Shown here one piece after another: positions 54,301-64,000 of a DNA stretch of 64,000 nt. The notes below the pieces were generated by a model. That model worked only from the letters and a program-made list of their open reading frames with translations. It made no database searches and was not told the DNA's origin. Location: the NCBI GenBank assembly GCA_963785035.1, contig CAWATG010000001.1, forward strand, positions 173,398-237,397, written 5' to 3'. Both the position numbers and the translations under genes were made by a program. Numbering within the stretch: position 1 is the stretch's first letter; the number at the start of each line of letters is the position of its first letter. The DNA comes from CAWATG01 sp963785035 (GTDB lineage: Bacteria > Actinomycetota > Acidimicrobiia > IMCC26256 > CAWATG01).

Positions 54301-57300
54301 GGACTGTCACGAAGCTGTTCTACGTGTCGTGTCCGACGTCGTGTCAGCTGGCTCGGATCGAAGATCCGGGTGGTGAGGTCACGGACTTCGCCTATTCGGG
54401 CGGTTTGTTGACCAAGGTCCGTGACCCGCTCGCTGCTGACGCGGTAGCTGCAGGGATGCGCGCCAATGATGACACGACACGAACGGTCATCGCCTACGAC
54501 CTTGGACAAGTTTCGAGGGTCACGTCGCCGGAACCGACACCGGGCGCGCTTCGCCCTGCGCATTGGTATTCGCATCCGGATGCGCTCTCGACGTTGGTCC
54601 ATGTCGACGGCGTGGACGAAGGCGCGTATGGGTTCGCTCGCATGGTGCGTTTCGATGTTGGTGGCCGTGTCTGGACTGATGATGACGCGACGGGTGTCGC
54701 GACTGTCACGACGTGGCATCCAACGAAGGATCTGGTTGCTTCGACGGTTTCGGTTCCGCGCGGTATAGGTATGGGCGACCCGAACAATTTGAAGTCGACT
54801 GTGATCTATGACGCGGAGGATCGCGCGACCGATAATTACGGGCCCGCGCCCAGAGGTTGGTTCGGTGACGATGGGCGTCCGACCGGTCCCAATGCTGGTG
54901 GCGTGCCACGCTCGATAACGAACTACGACGAAGGTATCGTCGGCTTGGCGGCCACGTATTGGAACAACACGAATATGAGCGGCACGCCGGTCGCGCATGG
55001 GACTGGCTTTGGTGGTACGGGCGATCCATACATCGTTGGGCAGCACTGGGAAGGGTCCCCTGCACCGAACGTGAACGCGGATCAATGGTCGGTGCGTCTC
55101 ACCGGCGAGGTCCAGTTGCGAGGCCGGCCCGAACACGTTCAAGACGACCAGCGATGACGGCGTTCGAGTCTGGATCGACGAGAAACTCGTGATTGACGGC
55201 TGGAACAATGGCCCACAAACCTGGGTTGGTAACACGGCAATCCAGAGCACAGGCCCGGGCTCATGGCACAAGATTCGTATCGAGTTCTTCGATTACAACC
55301 AGGTCGCATACCTCCACCTGTATTCGCGGGTGGCGGGCGACTTCGCGTACATCCCCGGTGGGAATTACAGGCCGCGTTATGACCTGGTGACCTCGACGGT
55401 CGATCCGGATGGCAAGAAGACCGCGACGCAGTATGGGCCGCGTCCCGAGTTGCGGTTGGCGCATGCGTCGATTGTGGATCCTGGCGGTCTGAACCTGACA
55501 ACGTCGACGACGTATGAGCCGGAGTTCTTTCGTCGTTCGACAAAGACGTTACCGAGGGGTCCGTCATCGACGATCACGGACACGTACTATGGCAATAGCG
55601 AAGCTCCCGCGCCGCCGTCTGAGTGCACAACTACCGCGGTGAATCAGGCTGGCTTGAAAAAGACGAACGTTGCGGCTAATCCTGATGGGGCTGGGTCGGT
55701 CCGACGCTCGTCGTATTACGACATTATGGGCCGACCGATCGGTTCGTATTACGACATTACGGGCCAGCCGATCGGTTCGCCTGTGCAGGGCGACGCGCGT
55801 TGGTCGTGCGTGACGTACGACGCGCGTGGCCGGGTGGTTCAGAGCGTTGATCGTGCTGGTCGTGTGAGCACGAACGACTATGCGACGCCGGGTGTGGTGG
55901 TTGTTACTGCGCCTGATTCGGCTGGTGTGATGCGCACGACTCGGTCCGAGGTTGACTTGTTGGGTCGTGCGGTGCGTTACACCGACGAGCTTGGGACTGT
56001 GACACGTTCGGTGTTCGACCAGGTGGGCCGTCTCGTTTCGACGTACCGGACGTTCACGGGGCAGGCCGAAATGTTGTTGACGTCGTTCACGTATGACCCT
56101 GCAGGTCGCGTACTGGGCTCGACCGAGTATGTGTCGGGTGTAGCGCGTACGACAACGAATACGTATGACGGGTTGGGGCGCCTGGTCATGTCGGGCCGGC
56201 CGAATGGGGTGATCACCACCACGGCGTATGACCCTTCGTCGGGCCGTGCGGTTGGTTTGTCGAATAAGACTGCGGCTGGTCCGGAACTCTCAGATTGGAC
56301 GTATGGGTTTTCGGTGGGTGGTCGGGTGGCCTCGGAGGCGTCGACCGCGGCTGGCCGGACACGCTCGTTCTTCTATGACGGTGCGTCACGGTTGATCCAC
56401 ACGGTGGAGACTGGCGCTACGCCGGCGGAACGCAGGTATGCGTTCGACGCGAACACGAACCGTTGCGCGAACGCGCCGGATTGTGCGGTACCGTCGTTCG
56501 TGTATGACAACGCGGATCGTCTTACGGCGTCGCCGTATGGGTCGGACTATGTGTATGACACGCATGGGAATCTCACGTCGTATAGGCCTGCTGGCGCACC
56601 GTCGGACGGGACTGGCGATGTCAGCATCGCGTACGACGCGTTTGATCACGCGACACGGATCGTCCAACCCGCAACACCATGTGTCGCCCCACCGCTCGTC
56701 GGGGTCGGTGCCGGTCGTGGCTGGTACTGCGGTTTCGACGTCGGTCCCACCGGCGTCGACGTTCACGTTGAATTTGCCGGCGGGTGTTGTGGCTGGTGAG
56801 ACGTTGTTGGCGTCGGTGACGACGGAATGGTCGAATGTGACTGTCCCGGCTGGTTGGACGCTTGTCCGTACGGTCGATGGTGTCTCGAAGCAGAAAGTGT
56901 TCTCGAAGGTTGCGACAGGTTCGGAGCCTGCGTCGATTCCGGTCACGCTTGACGACACGGGCGAACAGACCGTTGGTGTTGTGCTGCGTGTGCAGGGCAC
57001 CGCTGGTGTTGATGTTCATGTTGGAACGAGTGGTGAAAGCACCACGGCGTCAGGTTCGTTGACGACAACGGTGGCGAATGATCTGCTTGTCGGGTTCCAA
57101 GGTGCAGGCCTGTGGGACTCAACGGTGGCGAGTGCGACTCCACCGTCAGGTTGGGTCGAGCATGCCGATGTGATGTCGGCCGGTTTGTGGCGCCAAGCAT
57201 CCAGCAGGCGTCGGCAGGTCAAGCGACCGCTGGTGCGTCGGGTACGAAGACGTTCACGCTGTCGGAAGCAGCATCGTGGACGTTGGTACTTGTCGCACTA

Positions 57301-58926
57301 AAACCCACAACCACGAGCGGTGGCGGGTCGTGCCCACCGCCGCCGCCACCAGCCCCGTCGGGGTCGGTGCCGGTCGTGGCTGGTAGTGCGGTTTCGACGT
57401 CGGTGCCACCGAGTGTCGACGTTCACGTTGAGTTTGCCGGCGGGTGTGGTGGCTGGTGAGATGTTGTTGGCGTCGGTGACGACGGAATGGTCGAACGTGA
57501 CGGTCCCGGCTGGTTGGACGCTTGTCCGTACGGTGAATGGTGTCTCGAAGCAGAAAGTGTTCTCGAAGGTTGCGACAGGTTCGGAGCCTGCGTCGATACC
57601 GGTCACGCTTGACGACACGGGCGAACAGACCGTTGGTGTTGTGCTTGCGTGTGCAGGGCACCGCGGGTGTTGATGTTCATGTTGGAACGAGTGGTGAAAG
57701 CACCACCGCGACGGGGTCGTTGACGACAACGGTGGCGAATGATCTGCTTGTCGGGTTCCAAGGTGCAGGCTTGTGGGACTCGACTGTGGCGAGTGCGACT
57801 CCACCGTCGGGTTGGGTCGAACATGCGGATGTGATGTCGGCCGGTTTGTGGCGCCAAGCGTCCGCGGCGACGGCAGGTCAGGCGACCGTGGGTGCGTCGG
57901 GTACGAAGACGTTCACGCTGTCTGAAGCAGCGTCGTGGACGTTGGTACTTGTCGCACTGAAACCCACAACCACGAGCGGTGGCGGTGGCGGGGTCGGTGT
58001 CGGGTCGGACTGAGACGCTCGAGACGTTGTCGCCGTCTGGGCGTGTCCTGGCCCGTACAGTGACCGATATGGCCACCAACACGATCACCGAGAACGTCGT
58101 GTTCGGCTATGCGAGTGGTAGTGACAGTCCCGCATACTCCAAGAACCTGATGACCAATGTGGTCAGTACGTATCTGGGGTCGGTGAACTACACGGGAACT
58201 ACCGGCTCGTGGCCGATCAGTAACGCGCATGGCGACACGGTTGGTGTCACCGACGTGAACGCAACGTTCGTTGCGAACGCACCAACCGACGAATACGGCA
58301 GAGGTGTCGCACCCGCGGACCGTCTCGGATGGCTCGGCGCCCATTACAGGTTCAACATTGGCGGAACACAAAACCTGACCCGTATGGGCGTCCGACTCTA
58401 CGACCCCAACCTCGGAAGGTTCCTCCAAGTCGACCCCGTAGAAGGCGGCACGACCACGAATGACTATGGGTATATGCGTGATCCTATAAACGAATATGAC
58501 TTGAACGGAGAGGGGGGAAATGCTGCGGGATGTACAACCCAGATGGATCACCCGGACTGTAATAAAGCTCGGGGTGGGCCGCCAAAGAAAAGCGGATGGT
58601 GGGGCGGTCCGGATGTGGGCGGCATGATTTGCGGTCTGTTATGCATCGGAGTGGAGGTAAACAATGGGCATGCGTGTGTTGATTGGGGGGTCGGCTTGAT
58701 TACGGGTGCAAGTCTCGGTTTGGCGAAGAGATCAAGTCGTGTGAAGAAACGCGGGATGCAGGCGTCAAGTCTTCAAATCAGCTTGGGTCTTGTTGATGTA
58801 TCTCTAGAACTTCGACCTTCGAAGACTGGACAAGGGATGACCATAACGCGCGGTGGTGGGCGTTCCGTTAGCGGCGGCAGGGGACTTATGGCGGGCGCAG
58901 CGCGAACCTATCAAGCATGCTTATGA
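51320..58926 (+). CDS. Secreted Rhs/YD-repeat polymorphic toxin (WapA-like), frameshifted
   Basis: A signal peptide (VVVVVALLVSLIGVGVVPVG) starts at 51320. The order is: a conserved N-terminal region to 52290; a DNRLRE-like segment; an Ig/FnIII-like stretch; a PA14-like domain near 53,400-53,810; YD repeats; a second PA14-like domain (54,940-55,340, DDGVRVWIDEKLVIDGW); more YD repeats (YDGLGRLVMSGRPNG); two copies of a beta-rich domain (56,690-58,000); the Rhs end YDPNLGRFLQVDPVEGG; and a variable tip from about 58,500. Net +1 or +2 shifts occur at about 52270, 55115, 56700, 57210, 57410, 57645 and 57990; the one at 57645 is one T extra compared with the sister copy. Removing them gives about 2,500 residues. 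Such proteins deliver the tip into neighbouring cells. Confidence 0.87.
56690..58010 (+). repeat. Tandem beta-rich domain repeat (2 x about 660 bp)
   Basis: Two adjacent near-identical units encode SGSVPVVAGSAVSTSVPP, LPAGVVAGEMLLASVTTEWS, VPAGWTLVRTV, LTTTVANDLLVGFQGAGLWD, PPSGWVEHADVMSAGLWRQA and ASWTLVLVALKPTTTSGGG. Each is about 200 residues, beta-rich, and joined by Pro/Gly/Thr linkers. Partial or further copies lie at 59,461-59,712, 61,424-62,215 and 63,486-64,000. The shared DNA gives long stretches of homology between cassettes. Confidence 0.9.
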
Positions 58927-58942
58927 GTAGCGTGAGTGTCTG

Positions 58943-59425
58943 GTGAGGCGTTCACCAGCAGCCCACGTATTTCGCGTTTCCTGGTCATTAATCTATTGGG
59001 GTGTAGTAGGCATCGGTTTTGGATCGTACCTGCTTGGGTTAGCATTGACTGGGCGGCCAGCTTATTGGTTGGCGGGCGTTGCGTCTGTCGTATTGTCTAT
59101 GCGAGTTCTGTGCGTGTCGTGTAGGTGCGAGTCGGCGCATTTGATGATTCACAACGTGTTTCGCACGGTTAGAGTTCCGTGGGGGGATGTAGATGGATTC
59201 CTCCTTAACGAACGGTCATTGTACCTTGGCGGCGGTTTCGGTTTGGGTCTGGCGAGAATCGTTGTGTCGAGAAAGAACGGCCGTCCGATTCGAATTTCTG
59301 CGACACAATCGATCTTCGACCGTAAAGGGACGTGGTTCGATTTGGTTTCTGGTGTTCCCGTAAAATCGGAGAAGGCTCTCGAGGTCTTGAACCGGTTTCT
59401 GGCTGCGGAGCGTTCACGGGAATGA
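58943..59425 (+). CDS. Membrane PH-domain protein, immunity candidate for the first tip
   Basis: A GTG start 16 bases after the Rhs stop. 160 residues: two helices (SLIYWGVVGIGFGSYLLGLA, PAYWLAGVASVVLSMRVL), then a bacterial PH-like domain (FRTVRVPWGDVDGFLLNERS, GLARIVVSRKNGRPIRI). Its position directly behind the variable tip and its lower GC content are what an immunity protein would show. A PH domain on membrane anchors suggests that the toxin acts at or across the membrane. Functional assignment is by context. Confidence 0.6.
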   Translation: MRRSPAAHVFRVSWSLIYWGVVGIGFGSYLLGLALTGRPAYWLAGVASVVLSMRVLCVSCRCESAHLMIHNVFRTVRVPWGDVDGFLLNERSLYLGGGFGLGLARIVVSRKNGRPIRISATQSIFDRKGTWFDLVSGVPVKSEKALEVLNRFLAAERSRE

Positions 59426-59460
59426 GTGGGCGGCGTCAAGCGGGGATTGGGAATAGTCCT

Positions 59461-60699
59461 CCTGCGGGTTCGCTGACGACAACTTCGGCGAATGATCTCC
59501 TTGTTGGTTTTCAGGGTGCCGGTTTGTGGGACTCGAACACGGTGACGGCGACACCTCCGTCGGGTTGGGTTGAGGCCCGCGATGTGATGTCGCAAGGTTT
59601 GTGGCGTCAAGCATCAGCCGCGACCGCAGGCCAGGCAACGGCTGGCCTGCGGGTACGAAAACGTTCACACTGTCGGAGGACGCGTCGTGGACGTTGGTCC
59701 TCGTCGCGATAAAACCAGCAACGGCAGGTGCGACGCCGCCGTCAGGTCAGACTGAGACTGTGGAGACGCTCGCGCCGGCTGGTCGTGTCCTGGAACGTAA
59801 AGTCACGGACCTGTCGTCGAACACGGTCACTGAGAACGTGGTGTATGGCTACGCGGGGTCTGGTGACAGTCCCGCATACTCGAAGAATCTTGCGACCGCT
59901 GTGGTCACGTCATATCTGGGGTCGCGTGAACTACACGGGCACGACCGCGTCATGGCCGATCAGTAACGCGCATGGCGACACGGTTGGTGTCACTGATGTG
60001 AACGCAATGTTCGTTGCGAACGCACCAACCGACGAATATGGCAGGGGTGTGGCACCCGCGGACCGTCTCGGATGGCTCGGTGCCCATTACAGGTTCAACA
60101 TTGGTGGCACACAAAACCTGACCCGTATGGGCGTCCGCCTCTACGACCCCAACCTCGGAAGGTTCCTCCAAGTCGACCCTGTCGAAGGCGGCAGCGCGAA
60201 CGACTACGACTACGTCACGGGGATCCGGTCAACGGTTATGACCTCGACGGGCTCGCGGCCTCGTGCCGCAATAATCAATCGTTGTGCTCGAGATACCGAG
60301 CGCTCAGAGGTAACGTCGCCCGCGGGTCTACTTGGGTTCACGGCCGCCGAGATCTCACGCCTGCGATCGCTCGATGGGCGCAGGCGCTCTCTTGGGCCGG
60401 GGGCTGGAACTGGGGAACCGACAGCTGCTCTAGCCTCGGCCAAAGCTTCCAACGGGGCGATGCTCGGATCGTTCGGTGACGCGTGCGGCAAGCATGACTT
60501 CGGATACCGAAATCATGTCGGGATCTTTGGTCGCACCAACGAGGCTGATCGGAAGACCATCGACAACCAGTTCGGACGCGATCTGCAGGACCCGACCCAG
60601 TTTGGAGTGGTCATAAGCGGCCGAACCGGTATCTGCTACGGGGATGGCGAGACCACGTACCGTGTTGTTCGGGTTGGCGGTAGGTTCGCCTCCTCATGA
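59461..60699 (+). pseudogene. Silent Rhs C-terminal cassette with phospholipase A2 tip
   Basis: The sequence enters the beta-rich domain part-way (AGSLTTTSANDLLVGFQGAG) without a start codon or promoter, then follows the Rhs end (GDTVGVTDVNAMFVANAPTD, YDPNLGRFLQVDPVEGG, DPVNGYDLDG). The 230-base block before the tip is about 94 percent identical to 58,200-58,445. The tip reads WNWGTDSCSSLGQ and, after a frame change, DACGKHDFGYRNHVGIFG, the Cys-x-x-His-Asp-Phe-x-Tyr-Arg-Asn catalytic motif of bacterial secreted phospholipase A2. Shifts in both directions (about 59645, 59925, 60220 and in the tip near 60450) interrupt it. Confidence 0.8.
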
Positions 60700-60968
60700 A
60701 CCGAGGCTCGGAATCTCCCCTCGCTCGTCAGCGCCTTGGCTCGGATGCTGACTGTCGTTTCGGTGTTCGTTGGGGTCGTACTTCCAGTCGCGATCTATTA
60801 CCAGCGACGGGTACGACGCGAGGTCGCCGAGTCTGGCGGGCGATCGGACCGCCACACTGGTTGGTGGATCGCCCGATTCTCCTCGTGGTCGCTGTGTGGT
60901 TCGCCTTCTTCGCCGTGTTCATGGCTGCGGCGCTCGTTCTTTGGGCGTTCGGAGTTCCTCCCATCTGA
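60696..60968 (+). CDS. Small two-helix membrane protein, immunity candidate for the PLA2 tip
   Basis: The ATG at 60696 overlaps the end of the PLA2 cassette. One helix (MLTVVSVFVGVVLPVAIYY) and a basic loop lie in one frame, and a second helix (ILLVVAVWFAFFAVFMAAAL) in another, so at least one shift must be repaired to join them. About 90 residues. The position behind the toxin tip and the membrane character suit an immunity protein against a phospholipase. No family is recognised. Confidence 0.4.
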   Translation: MNRGSESPLARQRLGSDADCRFGVRWGRTSSRDLLPATGTTRGRRVWRAIGPPHWLVDRPILLVVAVWFAFFAVFMAAALVLWAFGVPPI

Positions 60969-61423
60969 GGAAGCTCACGGGTTCTCCCCGCCTGACGAAA
61001 CGCCGGTCGCCACGTCGAGAATCCAATGGTGAACTGGGCATCGGGTCCAGGGGGCCCCGTGACTGGTGAGTCGGTCGCCCAACTACCGCACCCTCGCTGA
61101 ATGATGAGCTGGCCAAGGGGCCGTTGTGCTCGATGGGTCGGTCTGAGAGTCGGTCATGGGACGAACACGAGTCGGAGGTGCCACAACCGATGAATCTCCT
61201 CGTGTTGACCGGGAGCTTTCTCATCGTCGCGAGTGTCACGTTCGTTGACTTCGCGCCGGTCCCGCTTCGAGCCGCCATCGGCCTCGCTCGACCGGCGCCC
61301 GTGACCGCCCTGCCCTCGTCGCGCTATTCCGTCCTTCGATCGTCGCGACGCTGCTCCGATCAGAGCAGCCGATGCGATGACCGTTTGGGACTGCCCACAG
61401 AGAATCGGACACCATCCGGGTTT
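60969..61423 (+). other. Non-coding or decayed spacer between cassettes
   Basis: No complete gene is seen. A short run at 61,190-61,270 encodes MNLLVLTGSFLIVASVTFVD, which resembles a signal or membrane helix and may be the start of a lost immunity gene. Similarity to the toxin locus resumes abruptly at about 61,424. Confidence 0.5.
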
Positions 61424-63174
61424 GTGGCGCACAGGCGTCCGCAGCGTCGGCGGGTCAGGCGACCGTTGGCGCGTCGGGTACGACGACGTTCACGCTGTCG
61501 GAAGAGGCGTCGTGGACGTTGGTGCTTGTTGCACTGAAACCCACAACCACGAGCGGTGGGTCGTGCCCGCCGCCGCCAGCCCCGTCGGGGTCGGTGCCGG
61601 TCGTGGCTGGTAGTGCCGTCTCGAGTTCGGTCCCACCGGCGTCGACGTTCACGTTGAATTTTCCGGCGGGTGTGGTGGCTGGCGAGTGTGTTGGCGTCGG
61701 TGACGACGGAATGGTCGAATGTGACGGTCCCTGCTGGTTGGACGCTTGTCCGTACGGTGAATGGTGTCTCGAAGCAGACGGTGTTCTCGAAGGTTGCGAC
61801 CGGTTCGGAGCCTGCGACGATTCCGGTCACGCTTGACGATACGGGCGAACAGACCGTTGGTGTTGTGCTTCGTGTGCAGGGCACGGCGGGTGTTGATGTT
61901 CATGTTGGTACGAGTGGTGAAAGCACCACCGCGACTGGGTCGTTGACGACAACGGTGGCGAATGATCTGCTTGTCGGGTTTCAGGGTGCAGGCTTGTGGG
62001 ACTCGACAGTGGTGAGTGCGACTCCACCGTCGGGTTGGGTCGAGTCCGCGGATGTGATGTCGGCCGGGTTGTGGCGCCAAGCGTCGGCAGCGTCGACGGG
62101 TCAAGCGACTGTGGGTGCGTCGGGTACGAAGACGTTCACGTTGTCTGAAGATGCGTCGTGGACGTTGGTACTTGTCGCACTGAAACCCACAACCACCAGC
62201 GGTGGTGGTGGCGGCGGCGGGTCGGGTCAGACTGAGACGCTCGAGACGTTGTCACCGTCGGGGCGTGTCCTGGCTCGCAAGGTGACGGACCTGGTCACGA
62301 ATACGGTCACCGAGAACGTTGTGTATGGCTATGCGGGTTCTGGGGATTCGCCTGCGTATGAGCGACCTGTGAGTGGTGTTCCGGCCTTGCCGGTCACAAC
62401 GTTTTTGGGTGGGGTGATCTACACGGGCACTACCGCGTCATGGCCGATTGGTAATGCTCATGGCGACACGGTCGGCACCACCGATATCAACGGGACGTTC
62501 GTGGCGAACCCACCAACGGACGAGTACGGCAGGGGAACTGCAACACCGGCGAACAGGCTTGGGTGGCTCGGCCAACACGACGCTTCAACGTGGGCGGCAC
62601 ACAAAACCTGACACGCATGGGCGTCTGTTTGTACGACCCGAACCTCGGCCGGTTCCTCGATGTCGACCCCATCGAAGGCGGCAACGCGAACGATTACATC
62701 TATCCCGCAGACCCGGTCAACATGTACGACCTCGACGGGATGCGCTGCTGGACGGGCGTAAGCCATTGGGTAGACAAGAAGAACGGAAAGAAGTACCACA
62801 CGAGCGGCAAGGGCCGGAAGGAGGTCTGCCGTGGCGCCGCTGCCACCGTCACGCGCGCTGCCGAGACGGTCAAGGGCGGTGGCGAAACGGTAGTTAGGGG
62901 AGCGGAGGCCGTGGGCCGTGGAGCGGGCGGGCGGCTCCACGCTGCACCGGGTGTCGCCGAACGGCAACTCAACAATACGGCCGACTGCCTCAACGACGTC
63001 GTCACGATGGTTGGCGGGGGGTCGACCTCGCCGTTGCATTCCCGATTGCCTACGGTGCACGGATCGAGACCTATGGCGGATCCGTTCCTCGCGTACAACG
63101 CGTTTGCCGTGTACGCGGTCCATGCGATGGCCAGCTCTGCCCGCACCATCAAACACAACTGTTCGAACCTCTAG
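61424..63174 (+). pseudogene. Silent Rhs C-terminal cassette with an unrecognised tip
   Basis: It enters in the tail of one beta-rich unit (61,424-61,552), passes a complete second unit (61,553-62,215), then the Rhs end with the variants GRGTATPANRLGWLGQH and YDPNLGRFLDVDPIEGG, NANDYIYPADPVNMYDLDG. The tip from about 62,745 (RCWTGVSHWVDKKNGKKYHT, then Ala/Gly-rich helices with repeated AETVKGGGETVVRGAEAVG) ends at 63174 with KHNCSNL. One +1 shift near 61,690 and one -1 near 62,590 break it. No start codon or promoter is apparent. I do not recognise the tip. Confidence 0.75.
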
Positions 63175-63202
63175 CCTTGCGAACAGAAAGCAGGTCATTG
63201 CG

Positions 63203-63391
63203 GTGACCGTCTCCGTGGTCGGGACGGCGGCCATCCTCCTTTGGGCGGCACGTGGCGGGCTGGATTCGTTGAACGGCGGCGGCAAATTCATCCAAGCGCT
63301 CGTCATCGGTGGCGTCGCAGTCATGCTCTACCGAAGGCGCTATCCGTCGCTACTCACGAGGGCAGCCGCGGCAAGCCGGCGTAAGCGATGA
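63203..63391 (+). CDS. Small membrane protein behind the third tip
   Basis: From the GTG at 63203 about 62 codons encode VTVSVVGTAAILLWAARGG, a short loop and FIQALVIGGVAVMLYRRRYP, two helices, ending with a basic tail. It follows the third tip by 28 bases, as an immunity gene would. A start a few codons upstream is possible. No family is recognised. Confidence 0.4.
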   Translation: MTVSVVGTAAILLWAARGGLDSLNGGGKFIQALVIGGVAVMLYRRRYPSLLTRAAAASRRKR

Positions 63392-63485
63392 GTTCGAGGA
63401 CGGCTCGCGGGCGGGTTGGCCGGTTCCGGATACCCCCGACCGAAGCCGAGCGCGGTCGGGGCTCGCTGGCGATCTATCCGGGGAT

Positions 63486-64000
63486 GAAACCCACAACCAC
63501 GAGCGGTGGGTCGTGCCCGCCGCCGCCACCACCGCCGTCGGGGTCGGTGCCGGTCGTGGCTGGTAGTGCAGTTTCGACGGCAGTTCCGGCGAGTTCGACG
63601 TTCACGTTGAGTTTGCCGGCGGGTGTGGTGGCCGGCGAGATGTTGTTGGCGTCGGTGACGACGGAATGGTCGAATGTGACGGTCCCTGCTGGTTGGACGC
63701 TTGTCCGTACGGTGAGTGGTGTTTCGAAGCAGACGGTGTTCTCGAAGGTTGCGACAGGTTCGGAGCTGGCGTCGATTCCGGTCACGCTTGATGACACGGG
63801 TGAGCAGACTGTTGGTGTTGTGTTGCGTGTGCAGGGCACTCGCGGGCGTTGATGTTCATGTTGGGACGAGTGGTGAAAGCACCACGGCGGCTGGTTCGTT
63901 GACGACAACGGTGGCGAATGATCTGCTTGTCGGGTTCCAAGGTGCAGGCTTGTGGGACTCAACTGTGGCGAGTACGACTCCACCGTCGGGTTGGGTCGAA
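63486..64000 (+). pseudogene. Fourth Rhs cassette (5' part, runs off the window)
   Basis: Repeat similarity begins sharply at the linker GAAACCCACAACCACGAGCG (63,486) directly after unrelated DNA, and proceeds through a full beta-rich unit with one +1 shift near 63,840. The Rhs end and tip lie beyond the window. The clean boundary inside the linker marks a recombination junction. Confidence 0.8.

Noticed and set aside
54114..55271. A 385-codon reverse frame across the Rhs YD repeats
   Set aside because: Arg/His/Thr-rich composition with no motif; an antisense shadow of a high-GC gene.

Overview
The window comes from a high-GC actinobacterium, most likely of the class Acidimicrobiia (Ilumatobacter-like). 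Support: a WhiB-type Fe-S regulator, a HemQ-type coproheme decarboxylase, a GpgS-like glycosyltransferase, a CysO-like sulfur carrier, a 28-residue bL37-type ribosomal peptide, a galU-glp-glpR-like cell-division neighbourhood, and a secreted protease ending in the tryptophan/'FGDA' repeats that are common in this class. There are no rRNA genes and there is one tRNA, so the assignment rests on gene content alone.

Layout. Positions 1-25,500 are mostly housekeeping: gpgS (partial), a SAM-I riboswitch leading a threonine-synthase-like gene and a CysO-like carrier, a DtxR regulator, CIRCE-controlled groEL, hemQ, several small enzymes, whiB, LysR, tldD/pmbA, an fmdB-type gene with a second CIRCE-like operator, plsY, galU, moeA/glp, moaA, moaC, a GlpR-like membrane protein and a translin-family protein. 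At 25,534 lies tRNA-Ala(CGC). Its 3' end is duplicated, in decayed form, at 33,816, so the 8.2 kb between them is read as an integrated island. The island carries an AbiEi/AbiEii-like pair (decayed), an integrase remnant, hipBA under three identical palindromes spaced exactly 60 bp, a CmtR-like sensor with a metal P-type ATPase, and a HEPN plus winged-helix/MNT pair. From 33,993 to 51,192 follow secreted and envelope proteins (beta-propeller-like protein, metalloprotease, acyl-CoA ligase, MBOAT plus SGNH pair), then apgM, an MsrP-like molybdoenzyme with its cytochrome b, serC, a SIMPL protein, a DHDPS-family enzyme, bL37, a YchF paralogue without a P-loop lysine, a DUF192 protein and rsmI.

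The last 12.7 kb (51,320 to the end) is a secreted Rhs/YD-repeat polymorphic-toxin locus. One full-length protein of about 2,500 residues carries two copies of a roughly 200-residue beta-rich domain just before the terminal Rhs signature and a short variable tip, followed by a PH-domain immunity candidate. Downstream are at least three promoterless cassettes. Each starts inside that same domain; two of them go on through the conserved Rhs end into a different tip (one a phospholipase A2) and a small membrane protein, and the last runs off the window. This looks like a reservoir of alternative toxin tips that can be swapped by homologous recombination through the shared domain.

Caution on reading frames: more than fifteen conserved genes outside the island and toxin locus are split by a net +1 shift that is repaired by removing one base, often from a short homopolymer. 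A biased sequencing error is the simplest explanation, so these are annotated as intact genes with suspected errors. Mixed +1 and -1 shifts occur in the AbiE-like genes and the silent Rhs cassettes, where real decay is more likely.
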